64,000 nucleotides of DNA from Flavobacterium yafengii (GTDB lineage Bacteria; Bacteroidota; Bacteroidia; Flavobacteriales; Flavobacteriaceae): positions 434,001 through 498,000 of the forward strand of contig NZ_JASCRY010000003.1 in the NCBI RefSeq assembly GCF_030010375.1, given 5' to 3'. Within the stretch, counting starts at the first letter, position 1. Every line of letters begins with the position of its first letter. The notes under the pieces were generated by a model, which made no database searches, had not been told where the DNA came from, and saw nothing but the letters and a program-made list of their open reading frames with translations. Shown here piece after piece: positions 9,265 through 18,231 of the stretch. The translations under genes were made by a program, and so were the position numbers.

Positions 9265-12200
9265 TTAAAAGTTTAAATTACAACCAAAAGTAAATGTTCT
9301 TGAAGTGGGATAAATTCCTCTATCGATACCTATATCAAGATTTCGGTTGCTTGAAGAATAACTTTGTAGCCCAATTTGTGGTGTCAAACCACTATATTTT
9401 GTAATAGTGAATACATTACTAGCCTGCCCATACAATCGCAATTTCATTCCATCTAGAACATCCGGAGAAAAAGTATAACCCAATTGTAAATTGTTTAATT
9501 TAAAATAAGAACCGTCTTCAACGTAGTAAGAAGAAGGACGAATGTTGTTATTTCTATCATCTAATGACAATCTTGGTATTGTAGAATTCGGATTGTCAAC
9601 CGTCCAGGCTCCTAATAATGCACTGTCCTTATTGTAAGCAGCCTGATTAAAGAAATTGGTTTTATACTTCGTTAAATTATAGATGTCATTTCCAAAACTT
9701 CCGTTAAAAAACATTCCTAAATCAAACTGTTTGTATTTCAGGTTGATATTAAAACCTACCATAACATCCGGGTGTGGAGAACCGATAAAGGCTCTGTCAT
9801 TACTGTTAATTACTCCATCACCGTTTACATCTTTAAACTTAAGATCTCCCGCTTGCGCATTGGGTTGCATACCATAATCCGAAACTTCTTGTTGACTTCT
9901 AAATAAGCCTTCGGAAACAAATCCATAAAAAGATCCAATAGGTTGTCCAACGGCACTCCTGGATATTTCCTGACCAAAATTTACCGTATGCAAGGAAGAA
10001 CTAGGAATACCTAAATAAGCCACACTATTCAAAGCGGTCAATTCATTTTTGTATCCCGTCAAATTCAAGGCAAGATCGTATGAAAAATCACTAATCTTAT
10101 CGGCGTAATTTAAGTCCAATTCAAAACCGTGGTTTTTCATTTGTCCATCATTAATCCATTGTCCGTCATTAGTCCCCCCATAGGTTAATGGAATCACATT
10201 ATAAACCAAAATATCATCCGTCTCCTTGGTGTAATATTCTGCCGTAACATTTAATTTATTATTAAAAAAACCAAGATCAAATCCAATTGTTTTTTGAGTA
10301 GTGGTTTCCCAAGATAAATTAGCATTTGAAACTCGGGTTTGTGTTAATCCTGTAGAAATCACATTTTGACCTCCAATGGCATAATCTGAATAATTATTGT
10401 TGTTAGAATAACTATCTACTGTTGAATAGGATGGTAATTCTTGATTCCCGGTTTGTCCCCAACTGGCACGAACTAAAAACGAACTAAAGGTCTTTCCAAA
10501 ATCAAAAAAATCTTCCTTATCCAATCTCCATCCACCAGAAACTGCTGGAAAAGTGCCCCAATTATTATTCGCTAATCTTGAAGTCCCATCTCTTCTAACG
10601 GTAGCACTTACTATATATTTTTGATTGTAATTGTAATTTGCTCTACCAAAATAAGAGTTCAAGGCCCATTCATTTGCAGTTCCCGTGTTTAATTGATTTT
10701 CAGTACCATACGTTAAATATCTAAAATTTGGATCTTCATAAAGGAAATTTTGACGAGATGCTCCAAAACCTTCGTAATAATATTTAATAGCTTCTTGTCC
10801 TAAAAGAATATCCAGATTGTGTTTACCAAACTTTTTTTGGTAATTTAAAGTGTTGGATACTGTAAGTTGGTAATTAAAATTGTTGCTTGTCGTTAAAGCA
10901 TTTTTAACATTTTGCGAAAGAATCTCATTATAAACAGGTGAAAAACCTCTATAATTATAATTTTGAAAATCCAATCCCACAGAGGTCTTAAATGTAAAAT
11001 CACTAATTTTAACACTGGCAAAAACATTCCCTAAAAGCTGAATTCGCTTTTGTTTATTGTCTTTGGCTCGAGTTAAATTTCCTAATGGATTAGCTATATC
11101 ATTGATTGGGTTTCCAGCAAAATTTCCGTTTATATCATATACCGGAACAATGGAAGGAAATTGTAAAGCATCGTAAACAATACTTCCCAAAGCGCTGTTA
11201 CTTCCAGTTGCAACTTGCTCCGAATAAGAAGCCGTAAAGTTTTCGCCAATAGTCAGAAAATCTTTAATAGCATAACTAGAATTAAATCGTGCAGAATAAC
11301 GTTCAAATCCAGTATGTCTTATAATTCCTTCCTGATTAAAATAACCTAGTGAAAAAGCATGTTGACTTTTTTTATCTCCTTTCGATAAGGATAAGTTATA
11401 AGATTGAACCGCTGCTGGTTGCATGATTTCATTAATCCATTTTACATCACCACTAGGAATCGTATTGGCAGAATTAAGAAACGCTGGAATTACAGGTGAA
11501 TTGGGATTATTACCATAGATTCCACTTGCTGGTACTTTTCCATCATTTTTAGTCGCTTGCCAAAGTAAATCTCCATACTGTTGTGCATTCAACATAGTAG
11601 GTAAATTAAAAGCAGATTGAACTCCGGAATACCCATCAAATTGTATTTCAGTTTTACCACTTTTCCCTCCTTTTTTTGTGGTTATAACGACAACTCCATT
11701 AGCCGCACGAGAACCATAAATAGAGGAAGAAGCAGCATCTTTTAATACTTGAAGTGTTTCAATGTCTGATGGATTGATACCATTTAAACCATTTGACGTT
11801 GGAATTCCATCTATAATGACTAGTGGATCATTATTGTTAATAGTACTAAACCCGCGTACTCGAATAGAAGATCCTCCTCCTGGGCTGTTATCACTCATGA
11901 TTTGAACACCTGGCAAACGGCCTTCAAGCATTTCTACAACATTTGCTTTGGGTTGTGATTTAATCTCTTTCATTTTTACAGTAGAGATAGAACTGGTAAC
12001 ATTTCTTTTTTGTTCTGTACCATAACCTACAATTACAACCTCATCTAATTGAGCAGCCGATTCAGAAAGTACTACTTTAATTTCCGTCTTGTTTTCAATA
12101 TTGATTTCTTTGGTCCCAAATCCTACATAACTAACAGACAAAACCGTTGTATTTGCAGGAACATTGATTGTAAATTTTCCGTCAAAATCAGTAGTTGTAG

Positions 12201-12666
12201 CTATCGTGGTTCCTGCTATAAAAACAGAAGCTCCAGGTATAGGTAAATTAGATTCATCTAAAACTATCCCGATAATTTTTCGGTTTTCTTGATCCTTTTT
12301 AAGAATACTATTTGGAGTAATCCCAATCAGTTCTTTTACTAAAACTCCATTTTTAGTGATTTTAAAATCTAGACTCACTTTGGTTTTCAAAACGGCTAAT
12401 ACTTGATTTAAATCTTGGTTATTTATTGTAATAGAAATTTTCTTTTGAAGAAAATTTTGATCTGACCTATAAATAAACTTACTGTTTATTTGCCGTTCTA
12501 TGAGAGTAAAGGTTTGCTTTATAGAAACGTCTTTTAGGTTTAAATTGATTTTCTCTTTTTTAGCAACATTTACTTCAACAGTACTTGTTTTTGTAGTATT
12601 CGAATAAGATATCCCATTACCAAACAGAAGTAATAAGGATAAGGTTAACATCATTTTTTGTTTCAT
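9265..12666 (-). CDS. SusC/RagA TonB-dependent glycan importer with STN signalling domain
   Basis: 1133 aa. A signal peptide is followed by an STN (secretin/TonB short N-terminal) domain at ~45-110, a carboxypeptidase-regulatory-like barrel at ~130-210 (KIIGIVLDESNLPIPGASV), and the TonB box/plug with LDEVVIVGYGTEQKRNVT and the SusC plug motif GSRAANGVVVITTKKG. A long beta-barrel ends in ...FTFGCNLNF. It imports oligosaccharides bound by the SusD encoded next to it, powered by TonB. The STN domain normally contacts a FecR anti-sigma factor, and FecR and ECF sigma genes lie directly upstream, so substrate-dependent self-induction is likely. Confidence 0.96.
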   Translation of the reverse strand: MKQKMMLTLSLLLLFGNGISYSNTTKTSTVEVNVAKKEKINLNLKDVSIKQTFTLIERQINSKFIYRSDQNFLQKKISITINNQDLNQVLAVLKTKVSLDFKITKNGVLVKELIGITPNSILKKDQENRKIIGIVLDESNLPIPGASVFIAGTTIATTTDFDGKFTINVPANTTVLSVSYVGFGTKEINIENKTEIKVVLSESAAQLDEVVIVGYGTEQKRNVTSSISTVKMKEIKSQPKANVVEMLEGRLPGVQIMSDNSPGGGSSIRVRGFSTINNNDPLVIIDGIPTSNGLNGINPSDIETLQVLKDAASSSIYGSRAANGVVVITTKKGGKSGKTEIQFDGYSGVQSAFNLPTMLNAQQYGDLLWQATKNDGKVPASGIYGNNPNSPVIPAFLNSANTIPSGDVKWINEIMQPAAVQSYNLSLSKGDKKSQHAFSLGYFNQEGIIRHTGFERYSARFNSSYAIKDFLTIGENFTASYSEQVATGSNSALGSIVYDALQFPSIVPVYDINGNFAGNPINDIANPLGNLTRAKDNKQKRIQLLGNVFASVKISDFTFKTSVGLDFQNYNYRGFSPVYNEILSQNVKNALTTSNNFNYQLTVSNTLNYQKKFGKHNLDILLGQEAIKYYYEGFGASRQNFLYEDPNFRYLTYGTENQLNTGTANEWALNSYFGRANYNYNQKYIVSATVRRDGTSRLANNNWGTFPAVSGGWRLDKEDFFDFGKTFSSFLVRASWGQTGNQELPSYSTVDSYSNNNNYSDYAIGGQNVISTGLTQTRVSNANLSWETTTQKTIGFDLGFFNNKLNVTAEYYTKETDDILVYNVIPLTYGGTNDGQWINDGQMKNHGFELDLNYADKISDFSYDLALNLTGYKNELTALNSVAYLGIPSSSLHTVNFGQEISRSAVGQPIGSFYGFVSEGLFRSQQEVSDYGMQPNAQAGDLKFKDVNGDGVINSNDRAFIGSPHPDVMVGFNINLKYKQFDLGMFFNGSFGNDIYNLTKYKTNFFNQAAYNKDSALLGAWTVDNPNSTIPRLSLDDRNNNIRPSSYYVEDGSYFKLNNLQLGYTFSPDVLDGMKLRLYGQASNVFTITKYSGLTPQIGLQSYSSSNRNLDIGIDRGIYPTSRTFTFGCNLNF

Positions 12667-12740
12667 TTTATCTGTGATTATTTATTGTTGTTTTAACAAA
12701 CTAAAACCGATCGTTAAAAAGCCGATTTTTCTACTAATTA

Positions 12741-13349
12741 TTAGATGGAATTAAGTAATCCTCTTTTTTTATATGATTCCAAAGTCCTACTAATATATTT
12801 GAGTGCAATAGCGATATGATTTTCAACCGTTTTAGGAGTGACGTTTAAAATTTCCGCAATTTCTTTGTATTTTAATCCATCAATTCTACTGAGTTCAAAA
12901 GCTTGACGTGATTTTTTAGGAATTATATCTAATATTTCACGTATCAAATTGGTATTCATTTCCTTTTGTTCATTCTCAATAATCTCCTGCTCCCTACTAG
13001 ACGAAAACATAGAATTTATAGTTTTAGTTTCATCAATTTGTTGGTAAAACGGCTCTGATTTCCGTGCTGTTTTTAAACTGTTTTTCACTATTACATAGAT
13101 ATAAGATTTAGGGTTTTTAATTTTATCTAGAATATTTCTATTGGTCCACAACTGAATAAAAATATCAGCTACTCTTTCTTCGACAAGGCAAGAGTTCGAT
13201 TCATAACTCAATCCAAAACGACACAGAGGAGTATAATACCTATTAAAGAAAAGTTCCATCGCCTCGTATTGACCATTTCGAATTTGCTGAAACAGATAAT
13301 CGTCTGAAAAACAATCACTACTGCCCATTTTTGTTTGATTAATTTTCAT
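12741..13349 (-). CDS. ECF sigma-70 factor, PUL-type
   Basis: 202 aa with sigma region 2 around residues 25-95 (RYYTPLCRFGLSY ... VADIFIQLWTNR) and region 4 around 140-195, with helix-turn-helix YKEIAEILNVTPKTVENHIA. This is the Bacteroidota ECF class that drives PULs. The start at 13349 overlaps the end of the fecR gene by 11 bp; an internal ATG at 13328 (MGSSDCF) is an alternative. It lies downstream of fecR and upstream of susC, so the sigma is made after its anti-sigma, the reverse of the more common sigma-then-fecR order. It probably transcribes the susC promoter. Confidence 0.93.
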   Translation of the reverse strand: MKINQTKMGSSDCFSDDYLFQQIRNGQYEAMELFFNRYYTPLCRFGLSYESNSCLVEERVADIFIQLWTNRNILDKIKNPKSYIYVIVKNSLKTARKSEPFYQQIDETKTINSMFSSSREQEIIENEQKEMNTNLIREILDIIPKKSRQAFELSRIDGLKYKEIAEILNVTPKTVENHIAIALKYISRTLESYKKRGLLNSI

Positions 13350-14316
13350 GGTACTTGGTTATTTCGATGTTATTTTTAATGGTTTTTGTTATACTCACAT
13401 CTGAAATAAACTCTAAAGAAGTTATAAATTCATCAATTGTCTGGTTTTTAAAAGCTCCTTTTATATGCTGATTTGCAATATCAGAATCCTTAATGATAAA
13501 ATTTACTCCATAGAATTGATTAATTTTTGGAAGTGCGTCTTCAAATTTCTCATCATCTAAAATGAGTATATTGTCTTTCCATGCAGAGACCTTATTAACA
13601 TCAAAATTTCTTTTGATCACTAATTTGGTTTTAGAATTCCATACTAATTCTTCATTTGGTATTAGGTTAATTTCATCATTACTTTCTTTAAGCAATACAT
13701 TTACCTTTCCTTTTGCCAGAGAAACAGTTTGATTAATGCTAGTGCTGCTGACATTAAACTCCGTTCCTAAAACTTTCACATTAAAATCATTGGTATGGAC
13801 AATAAAAGGAGAATTAATATTCTTTGTAACTTTAAAGAAAGCTTCTCCTTCCAACCAAATATATCTTCGTTTTCCAAAATCACTGGAATATTTAATTTCA
13901 CTACCCGAATTTAAAATAACAGTACTGCTATCTGGTAAAATAAAAGTAAGCCGCTGTCCTTTAGGCGCAATTCTATGATTGGTATATTCAGATTGTGTCA
14001 TTCCGATGAAATAAAAACCTAGACAAAAAACCAAAAGGAAAGACATGGAAAAAACTAACTTTTTTTTAATGGAAACTTTTGCAGATCTAACCTTTTCTGG
14101 TTTGGTATATTTATTAAGAATTTCTTCAAAAGAAAGAGTTCGCTTTGGTAATTCACTATTGGGATAACTAATCCAAATGGTTTGAAAATTTTCAAAAACG
14201 GCAAATAGATCATCATCCAAAGACAATTCGATTTCAAATACAGATCGCTCTGCTTGTGACATTTCATTGGCTAGATACCTCACACATTTTTTTTCCTTCT
14301 GATTAACATTCAGCAT
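13339..14316 (-). CDS. FecR-family anti-sigma factor
   Basis: 325 aa. The N-terminal cytoplasmic part (1-85) binds the sigma factor. One transmembrane helix follows at about 87-106 (KLVFSMSFLLVFCLGFYFI). The periplasmic FecR domain shows RLTFILPDSSTVILNSGSEI and YIWLEGEAFFKV, followed by GTEFNVSS. The last ~70 residues are a DUF4974 domain that receives the signal from the SusC STN domain. The gene ends 11 bp inside the sigma gene, suggesting translational coupling. It is first in the PUL transcript on the minus strand. Confidence 0.93.
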   Translation of the reverse strand: MLNVNQKEKKCVRYLANEMSQAERSVFEIELSLDDDLFAVFENFQTIWISYPNSELPKRTLSFEEILNKYTKPEKVRSAKVSIKKKLVFSMSFLLVFCLGFYFIGMTQSEYTNHRIAPKGQRLTFILPDSSTVILNSGSEIKYSSDFGKRRYIWLEGEAFFKVTKNINSPFIVHTNDFNVKVLGTEFNVSSTSINQTVSLAKGKVNVLLKESNDEINLIPNEELVWNSKTKLVIKRNFDVNKVSAWKDNILILDDEKFEDALPKINQFYGVNFIIKDSDIANQHIKGAFKNQTIDEFITSLEFISDVSITKTIKNNIEITKYHEN

Positions 14317-14496
14317 AAATATTTTCCTTTGCTTATAGGAGTCAAAATAAGAGAAATACCCCTAGTTTTCAATACCATCAAATCGACACCATATTGTTAA
14401 TGAATCGTTAATAGTCCATTTATAGTGGAAGTAGGTCCTCGCTTAGAAAATTATATTTTTACAAAACTATTAAATCTAAAAAGTGAATAAGAGCTT

Positions 14497-14676
14497 AAAA
14501 CCGCGATCCATTAGAAATACAAACGGCTATCGACAAAGAATCGATTGTTGTAAACCATCAGGCGGGAACGGAACAAGCTCGAGAAGTGGTTTGTAGGCAT
14601 AGAGGAGTCCTGGCAATACACCTGTTTAAAAATGGAACAGGTCGAATTTTATTATTGGATAGAAATTTTGTTTTAG
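14497..14676 (+). pseudogene. Decayed copy of the small 65-aa ORF found at 3841
   Basis: The first part reads NGYRQRIDCCKP, aligning with KSYRQSIRLLQN of the intact copy. After a one-base slip it reads TIRRERNKLEK then IEESWQYTCLKMEQVE, aligning with NIRKELNKLQN and IEEFCQYTSLKMEQFE. The order is collinear with no large gap. There is no start codon and a frameshift near 14550, so it no longer encodes the protein. Its orientation matches the intact copy, and it lies at the opposite end of the PUL. Confidence 0.7.
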
Positions 14677-14899
14677 AGAACTAAATTTTGAACCAATGCC
14701 TATCAATAATAGTAGCCAACCAGTTCAAATTTTAAACAATTAAAGAACTTTTTTATCTTTGATATAACTTTAATTATCAATACATTTACTGCGATAAGAT
14801 TACATGGTTTTTTACCTATAAATTGTAGGAATAAAATCGAGACCCTTGTTTTAAAATAGTTTGCGAAACATCGTAAACACTGACATAACGAGAGAGACA

Positions 14900-14920
14900 C
14901 GAATCCCTCCTTCTCCACTG
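14900..14920 (+). repeat. tRNA-3'-end-like sequence, candidate left att scar
   Basis: CGAATCCCTCCTTCTCCACTG resembles the T-loop plus acceptor 3' strand of a tRNA (TTCGAATCCC...CTCC). Related copies occur at 18797 and 18926. A terminator-like hairpin follows directly, as behind a tRNA gene, and a broken tyrosine recombinase starts just beyond. No 5' tRNA half is present. This fits an attachment site left by an integrative element. Confidence 0.45.
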
Positions 14921-14924
14921 AAAT

Positions 14925-14953
14925 CGTAACCCTCAACAAACGTTGGGGTTACG
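14925..14953 (+). terminator. Hairpin terminator behind the tRNA-like fragment
   Basis: CGTAACCCTCAAC and GTTGGGGTTACG pair as a 12-bp stem with a single bulged T and a short loop, followed a few bases later by a T run. The arrangement (tRNA 3' end, then terminator) matches that at 18797-18850. Confidence 0.6.
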
Positions 14954-14969
14954 TCGTTTTATACCGGAG

Positions 14970-15343
14970 CTGTTTTGGATTGTAACCAATAGAACAAAAA
15001 CAGCAATTCGCGCCAATGTGCCTGTGCTCCCTCCTGTGCTGAAGATAATTAACAAATATAAAAATCAACAAATGAGATTGATTCCTAAAATATCCAATCA
15101 AAAAATGAATGTTTATTTGAAGGAAATTGGAGTATTATGCGGGATTGATAAAAACCTAACTTGGTATGTAGCAAGACATACCTTTACTACGACTGTGACA
15201 TTAGGCAATGGTGTGAAGATTGAAAATGTTTCAGCAATGATGGCCATACTAATATTATGCAAACACAGTATTATGCTAAGGTATTAGATGCAAATGTAAT
15301 GGAAGACATGTTTAAATTAATGCAGAAATATAAAAATATATAA
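14970..15343 (+). pseudogene. Tyrosine recombinase (integrase), C-terminal fragment with frameshift
   Basis: The frame resembles the catalytic half of Bacteroidota site-specific integrases: IVTNRTKTAIRANVPVLPP, then LTWYVARHTFTTTVTLGNGV, which contains the conserved second Arg and its neighbouring His. One base is missing in the next box (AMM then GHTNIMQTQYYAKVLD), moving the last third, with the catalytic Tyr, into another frame that ends at 15343. The first His of the HxxR box appears as Tyr (WYVAR). The N-terminal two thirds of the gene is absent. It is clearly non-functional and marks a former integrative element. Confidence 0.82.
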
Positions 15344-15350
15344 GGGTGAT

Positions 15351-15564
15351 CATGCCTTGAATAAAAACCTTCTTTGCCAAAAATACGGAAATGAGATAAA
15401 GATATCCGCCAAAAAATTTGCAGAGGTCTTCGCTTTGTCTCCGAAAAAGCTGTTCAAAGAGTATTCCAGTGTATAATTGAGTCCAGGAACGCGTCGGCCT
15501 TATGCGAAGTATTTTAGTTAAAGGCGATGTAAATCAGTGGATAAACCGAATTATTCTTAAATAG
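15351..15564 (+). pseudogene. Relic of a small excisionase/HTH-like gene
   Basis: One frame reads ISAKKFAEVFALSPKKLFKEY, similar in pattern to the helix-turn-helix of small excisionase-like (HTH_17) proteins. After a stop at 15476 a second frame gives GTRRPYAKYF and a third gives DVNQWINRIILK, matching the wing and last helix expected of such a protein. No start codon and at least two frame changes are visible. Its position just after the integrase relic supports the reading, but the similarity is by eye only. Confidence 0.35.
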
Positions 15565-15623
15565 CTCGCATAACATGTAGTTATAAAATTGATTATCATA
15601 TAAATAGCTAAACTATATGTATT

Positions 15624-15809
15624 ATGAAAAACAATTTTGAGTACGAGAAAATTTCAGCCCAGGCTTATGAGTATCTAACAGAGAGGCTATCATACAAGTT
15701 TAAAGGATACATAGATAAGTGTAACATTGAATTTATTAGCCAAGAAGTGTGTAAAAATTTTCTATTTGAGCTTTATAACGGGAGGTATCATACCTTACTG
15801 TCCTGCTGA
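15624..15809 (+). CDS. Small hypothetical protein (61 aa), doubtful
   Basis: An ATG-started frame with a natural-looking amphipathic composition (EYEKISAQAYEYLTERLSYK). I recognise no family. It lies between the integrase/excisionase relics and the fic gene, in a region where other genes are decayed, so it may itself be a fragment. The rest of the stretch from 15810 to 15960 is AT-rich and contains nothing I can identify. Confidence 0.3.
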   Translation: MKNNFEYEKISAQAYEYLTERLSYKFKGYIDKCNIEFISQEVCKNFLFELYNGRYHTLLSC

Positions 15810-15962
15810 AGGTCCACTTAGGAGACGACTTTCTTTTTTTCTTTTTTTTCTTCTGAAAATATTTTAAAAGGGATAAGTTCACTTATACAAATAACGCTAT
15901 CAAAAGCAATTCTGTAGTCAAGTAAAAAACTACCAAATCTTATAAAAGTAAATTATAACTTC

Positions 15963-16148
15963 AAATATTTGTAAAAATCGACCGATTTAAACGTAAAAAT
16001 TTGTATTCAGTTCAAATAAACGAACAATTACTTCTAAATATTTGTCTTTCTTAAATTATAATAGCAAAAAATTGTAAATAATAGGCTTTATAAATTCAAA
16101 AATTTGTGTACTAATACAATTTTTTGTAATTTAGCTTGAAAAATTTGT
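15963..16148 (+). promoter_or_regulatory. Seven AAAAATTTGT-like boxes at near-helical spacing upstream of fic
   Basis: Variants of AAAAATTTGT begin at 15963, 15995, 16036, 16066, 16098, 16118 and 16139. The intervals are 32, 41, 30, 32, 20 and 21 bp, all close to whole turns of B-DNA, so the boxes would face one side of the helix. The last ends 3 bp before the fic ATG and overlaps the expected transcription start. The downstream protein has an AbiEi-like winged-helix N-terminus that could bind them. Operator function is inferred. Confidence 0.5.
16103..16134 (+). promoter_or_regulatory. Probable fic promoter
   Basis: TTTG at 16103-16106 and TAATTTAG at 16127-16134 (one mismatch to TAnnTTTG), 20 bp apart, match the Bacteroidota -33/-7 layout. 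Both elements lie among the repeated AAAAATTTGT boxes, so a bound repressor would block them. Confidence 0.45.
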
Positions 16149-16151
16149 GTT

Positions 16152-17639
16152 ATGGACAAAGCAATCCCCCTGCATCTTCAAGAAATAATATACTCATCAA
16201 GTGACCCTGAAATCAGCAGAACTGTTTCTAAACTGGTTAAGGACGGAAAACTGCGAAAGATTGCTCCAAAAATATACACACCAAATTTTGATGCGGAGCC
16301 CTCTGAAATAATTAGAAGAAACCTATTTAAGATTTTAGGGCACCTTTATCCCGGCATTTTATTAAGCCATCGTTCAGCTTTGGAATTTGCACCGACTCCA
16401 AACGGCGAGCTTTTTTTAACTTATACCTACGACCGAAAGACCTCCCTTCCAGGAATAACATTAAGTATAACAAAGGGACATTCTCCCCTGCCTGAAGATA
16501 ATGAAATGAGCAGCGGTCTATTTGTTTCCCAAAGAGAAAGAGCCTTGTTAGAGAACTTACAAGAGTCTCGTAAATCAGGAGTGTTCTCAAAAACTCTTGA
16601 AAAAAAAGCTATAGAAGAGAAACTGGAAACTGTCATAAGAGTTCAAGGCGAAAAAGGACTCAATGAGTTAAGAGATAAAGCTAGGATCATCAGCGAAGAA
16701 CTAAATCTGCAGAAAGAATATGTTAAACTAAACAGTATAATTGGCGCACTGCTGACAACTCATACCTCAAGTATACTTACTTCACCTCTTGCGCAGGCAC
16801 GAGCATTTGGACATCCCTACGATCCTTTAAGAATTCAGTTATTTGAAAAATTATTTACCGAATTACAGCAGAGAACTTTTGCAGACATTCTCGACAGAAA
16901 TACAGATCCTGAGCAGTTTAGGGATTTTGCATTTTACGAAGCTTATTTCTCAAATTTCATAGAAGGAACAAGATTTGACGTAGAAGACGCACGCCAGATC
17001 ATAGAAACACAAAAACCCCTGCCTGCAAGAAATCAAGATTCACATGATGTACTAGGTACTTACCAGATAGTAAGTAACCGCGCTGAGATGTCTTTGACTC
17101 CTTCAAATGCCGAGCAACTTATTGATATGCTTCGGTACCGCCATAAAATACTTATGAGTGCAAGACCCGATAAACTGCCGGGCAATTTTAAAGATAAAAA
17201 CAATTTTGCCGGAGACACAGCCTTTGTAGATTTTAATCATGTACTGGGAACGATTAACGAAGGATTTAATTTCTACCGAGCCTTATCTCATCCGTTTGCA
17301 AAAGCAGCCTACATGATGTTTATGATTAGTGAGATTCATCCATTTCTAGATGGTAATGGAAGAATAGCCAGAATAATGATGAATGCTGAACTGGTCAAGG
17401 AAGGCCAGTCTAAAATTATAATTCCAACTGTTTTCCGTGAAGATTATTTAGGTGGTTTACGACAGTTGACAAGAAGATCGGAGCCTGACACCTATATTAG
17501 AATGCTACACAGGGCACAGCTTTTCAGCAGTTCAATTTCCGGTATCAGCACAGAAGAAATCAAAGTCGTTCTTGAGCAGAGTAATGCATTTAAAGAAGGC
17601 GACCAGTATATCTTAAAAATATCCGGCCCGTCAAATTAA
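16152..17639 (+). CDS. Fic-domain protein with AbiEi-like N-terminal winged helix
   Basis: 495 aa. Residues 1-130 look like a type IV antitoxin AbiEi-like winged helix and its follow-on domain (ISRTVSKLVKDGKLRKIAPKIY, then LLSHRSALEFAPTPNG). The C-terminal half is a Fic domain with the complete catalytic motif HPFLDGNGRIAR near residue 396. Fic enzymes transfer AMP from ATP to target proteins. An inhibitory-helix motif SxxxE(G/N) is visible as SNFIEG (~267-272), on the N-terminal side, so the enzyme probably restrains itself. The fusion of a DNA-binding antitoxin-like part with a Fic toxin fold suggests a self-regulated toxin-antitoxin-like unit. The promoter carries phased repeats suited to autoregulation. 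It lies inside the decayed integrative element and is the only intact larger gene there. Confidence 0.9.
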   Translation: MDKAIPLHLQEIIYSSSDPEISRTVSKLVKDGKLRKIAPKIYTPNFDAEPSEIIRRNLFKILGHLYPGILLSHRSALEFAPTPNGELFLTYTYDRKTSLPGITLSITKGHSPLPEDNEMSSGLFVSQRERALLENLQESRKSGVFSKTLEKKAIEEKLETVIRVQGEKGLNELRDKARIISEELNLQKEYVKLNSIIGALLTTHTSSILTSPLAQARAFGHPYDPLRIQLFEKLFTELQQRTFADILDRNTDPEQFRDFAFYEAYFSNFIEGTRFDVEDARQIIETQKPLPARNQDSHDVLGTYQIVSNRAEMSLTPSNAEQLIDMLRYRHKILMSARPDKLPGNFKDKNNFAGDTAFVDFNHVLGTINEGFNFYRALSHPFAKAAYMMFMISEIHPFLDGNGRIARIMMNAELVKEGQSKIIIPTVFREDYLGGLRQLTRRSEPDTYIRMLHRAQLFSSSISGISTEEIKVVLEQSNAFKEGDQYILKISGPSN

Positions 17640-17759
17640 TTATCACCTAAAGTCCCATATGAATACAAAAATGGTTCTAATAATAAAACCAGAGACAAAG
17701 CCTTATTAAAAGTAAAGAGGTAAATTAAGAGTAAAGAGGTAAATTAAAATATTTGCTTT

Positions 17760-18215
17760 ATGAAAAAAATAATTTCTTTATTTATATTGTTTGTTTTTAC
17801 TTCTTGTGATTTTGCTCCAGGAAGTTATCCGTATTCAGAAATATATGAATTTGATGTTTCAGAGGAAGTTTTAATAAAAGCAGTTGAAGAATTTAAAACT
17901 GATAATCCTAAATATGTATTATCAAATCAAGAAAGATTTATAGACGGAAAAAGGGATAAAAAAGACCATTGGTATCATATTTGGTTTTATTATCCTGATA
18001 GGAATAAGGTTGTAAAATCTTGGATAAGGGGTAATAAAATAGCATTTGTTGGAATAGGTGATGGAATGGATTTAAGTAACTATAAAGAAATAAACAAAGA
18101 TTTTTCACGACAGGAAAATAAAAATGAAAAAGAAATATTTGAAAGGTTGATACTTGATGAGATAAACAACTATACTCCCCCAACTGGTGCCTACAAGCAA
18201 GAACAAACAAAATAA
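17760..18215 (+). CDS. Small lipoprotein of unknown function
   Basis: 151 aa with a clear lipoprotein signal (FILFVFTSC, Cys near residue 16). The mature part is charged and rich in aromatic residues (DHWYHIWFYYPDRNKVVKSW). I recognise no domain. It stands between the intact and the broken fic genes. A short direct repeat (AGTAAAGAGGTAAATTA) precedes it at about 17710-17750. Cargo of the decayed element is likely; an immunity or envelope role cannot be told. Confidence 0.7.
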   Translation: MKKIISLFILFVFTSCDFAPGSYPYSEIYEFDVSEEVLIKAVEEFKTDNPKYVLSNQERFIDGKRDKKDHWYHIWFYYPDRNKVVKSWIRGNKIAFVGIGDGMDLSNYKEINKDFSRQENKNEKEIFERLILDEINNYTPPTGAYKQEQTK

Positions 18216-18231
18216 ACTACACCACTCTGCA

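Noticed and set aside
14703..14939. A 78-codon minus-strand frame before the integrase relic
   Set aside because: Runs through the tRNA-like repeat, has no recognisable protein features and lies in decayed DNA.
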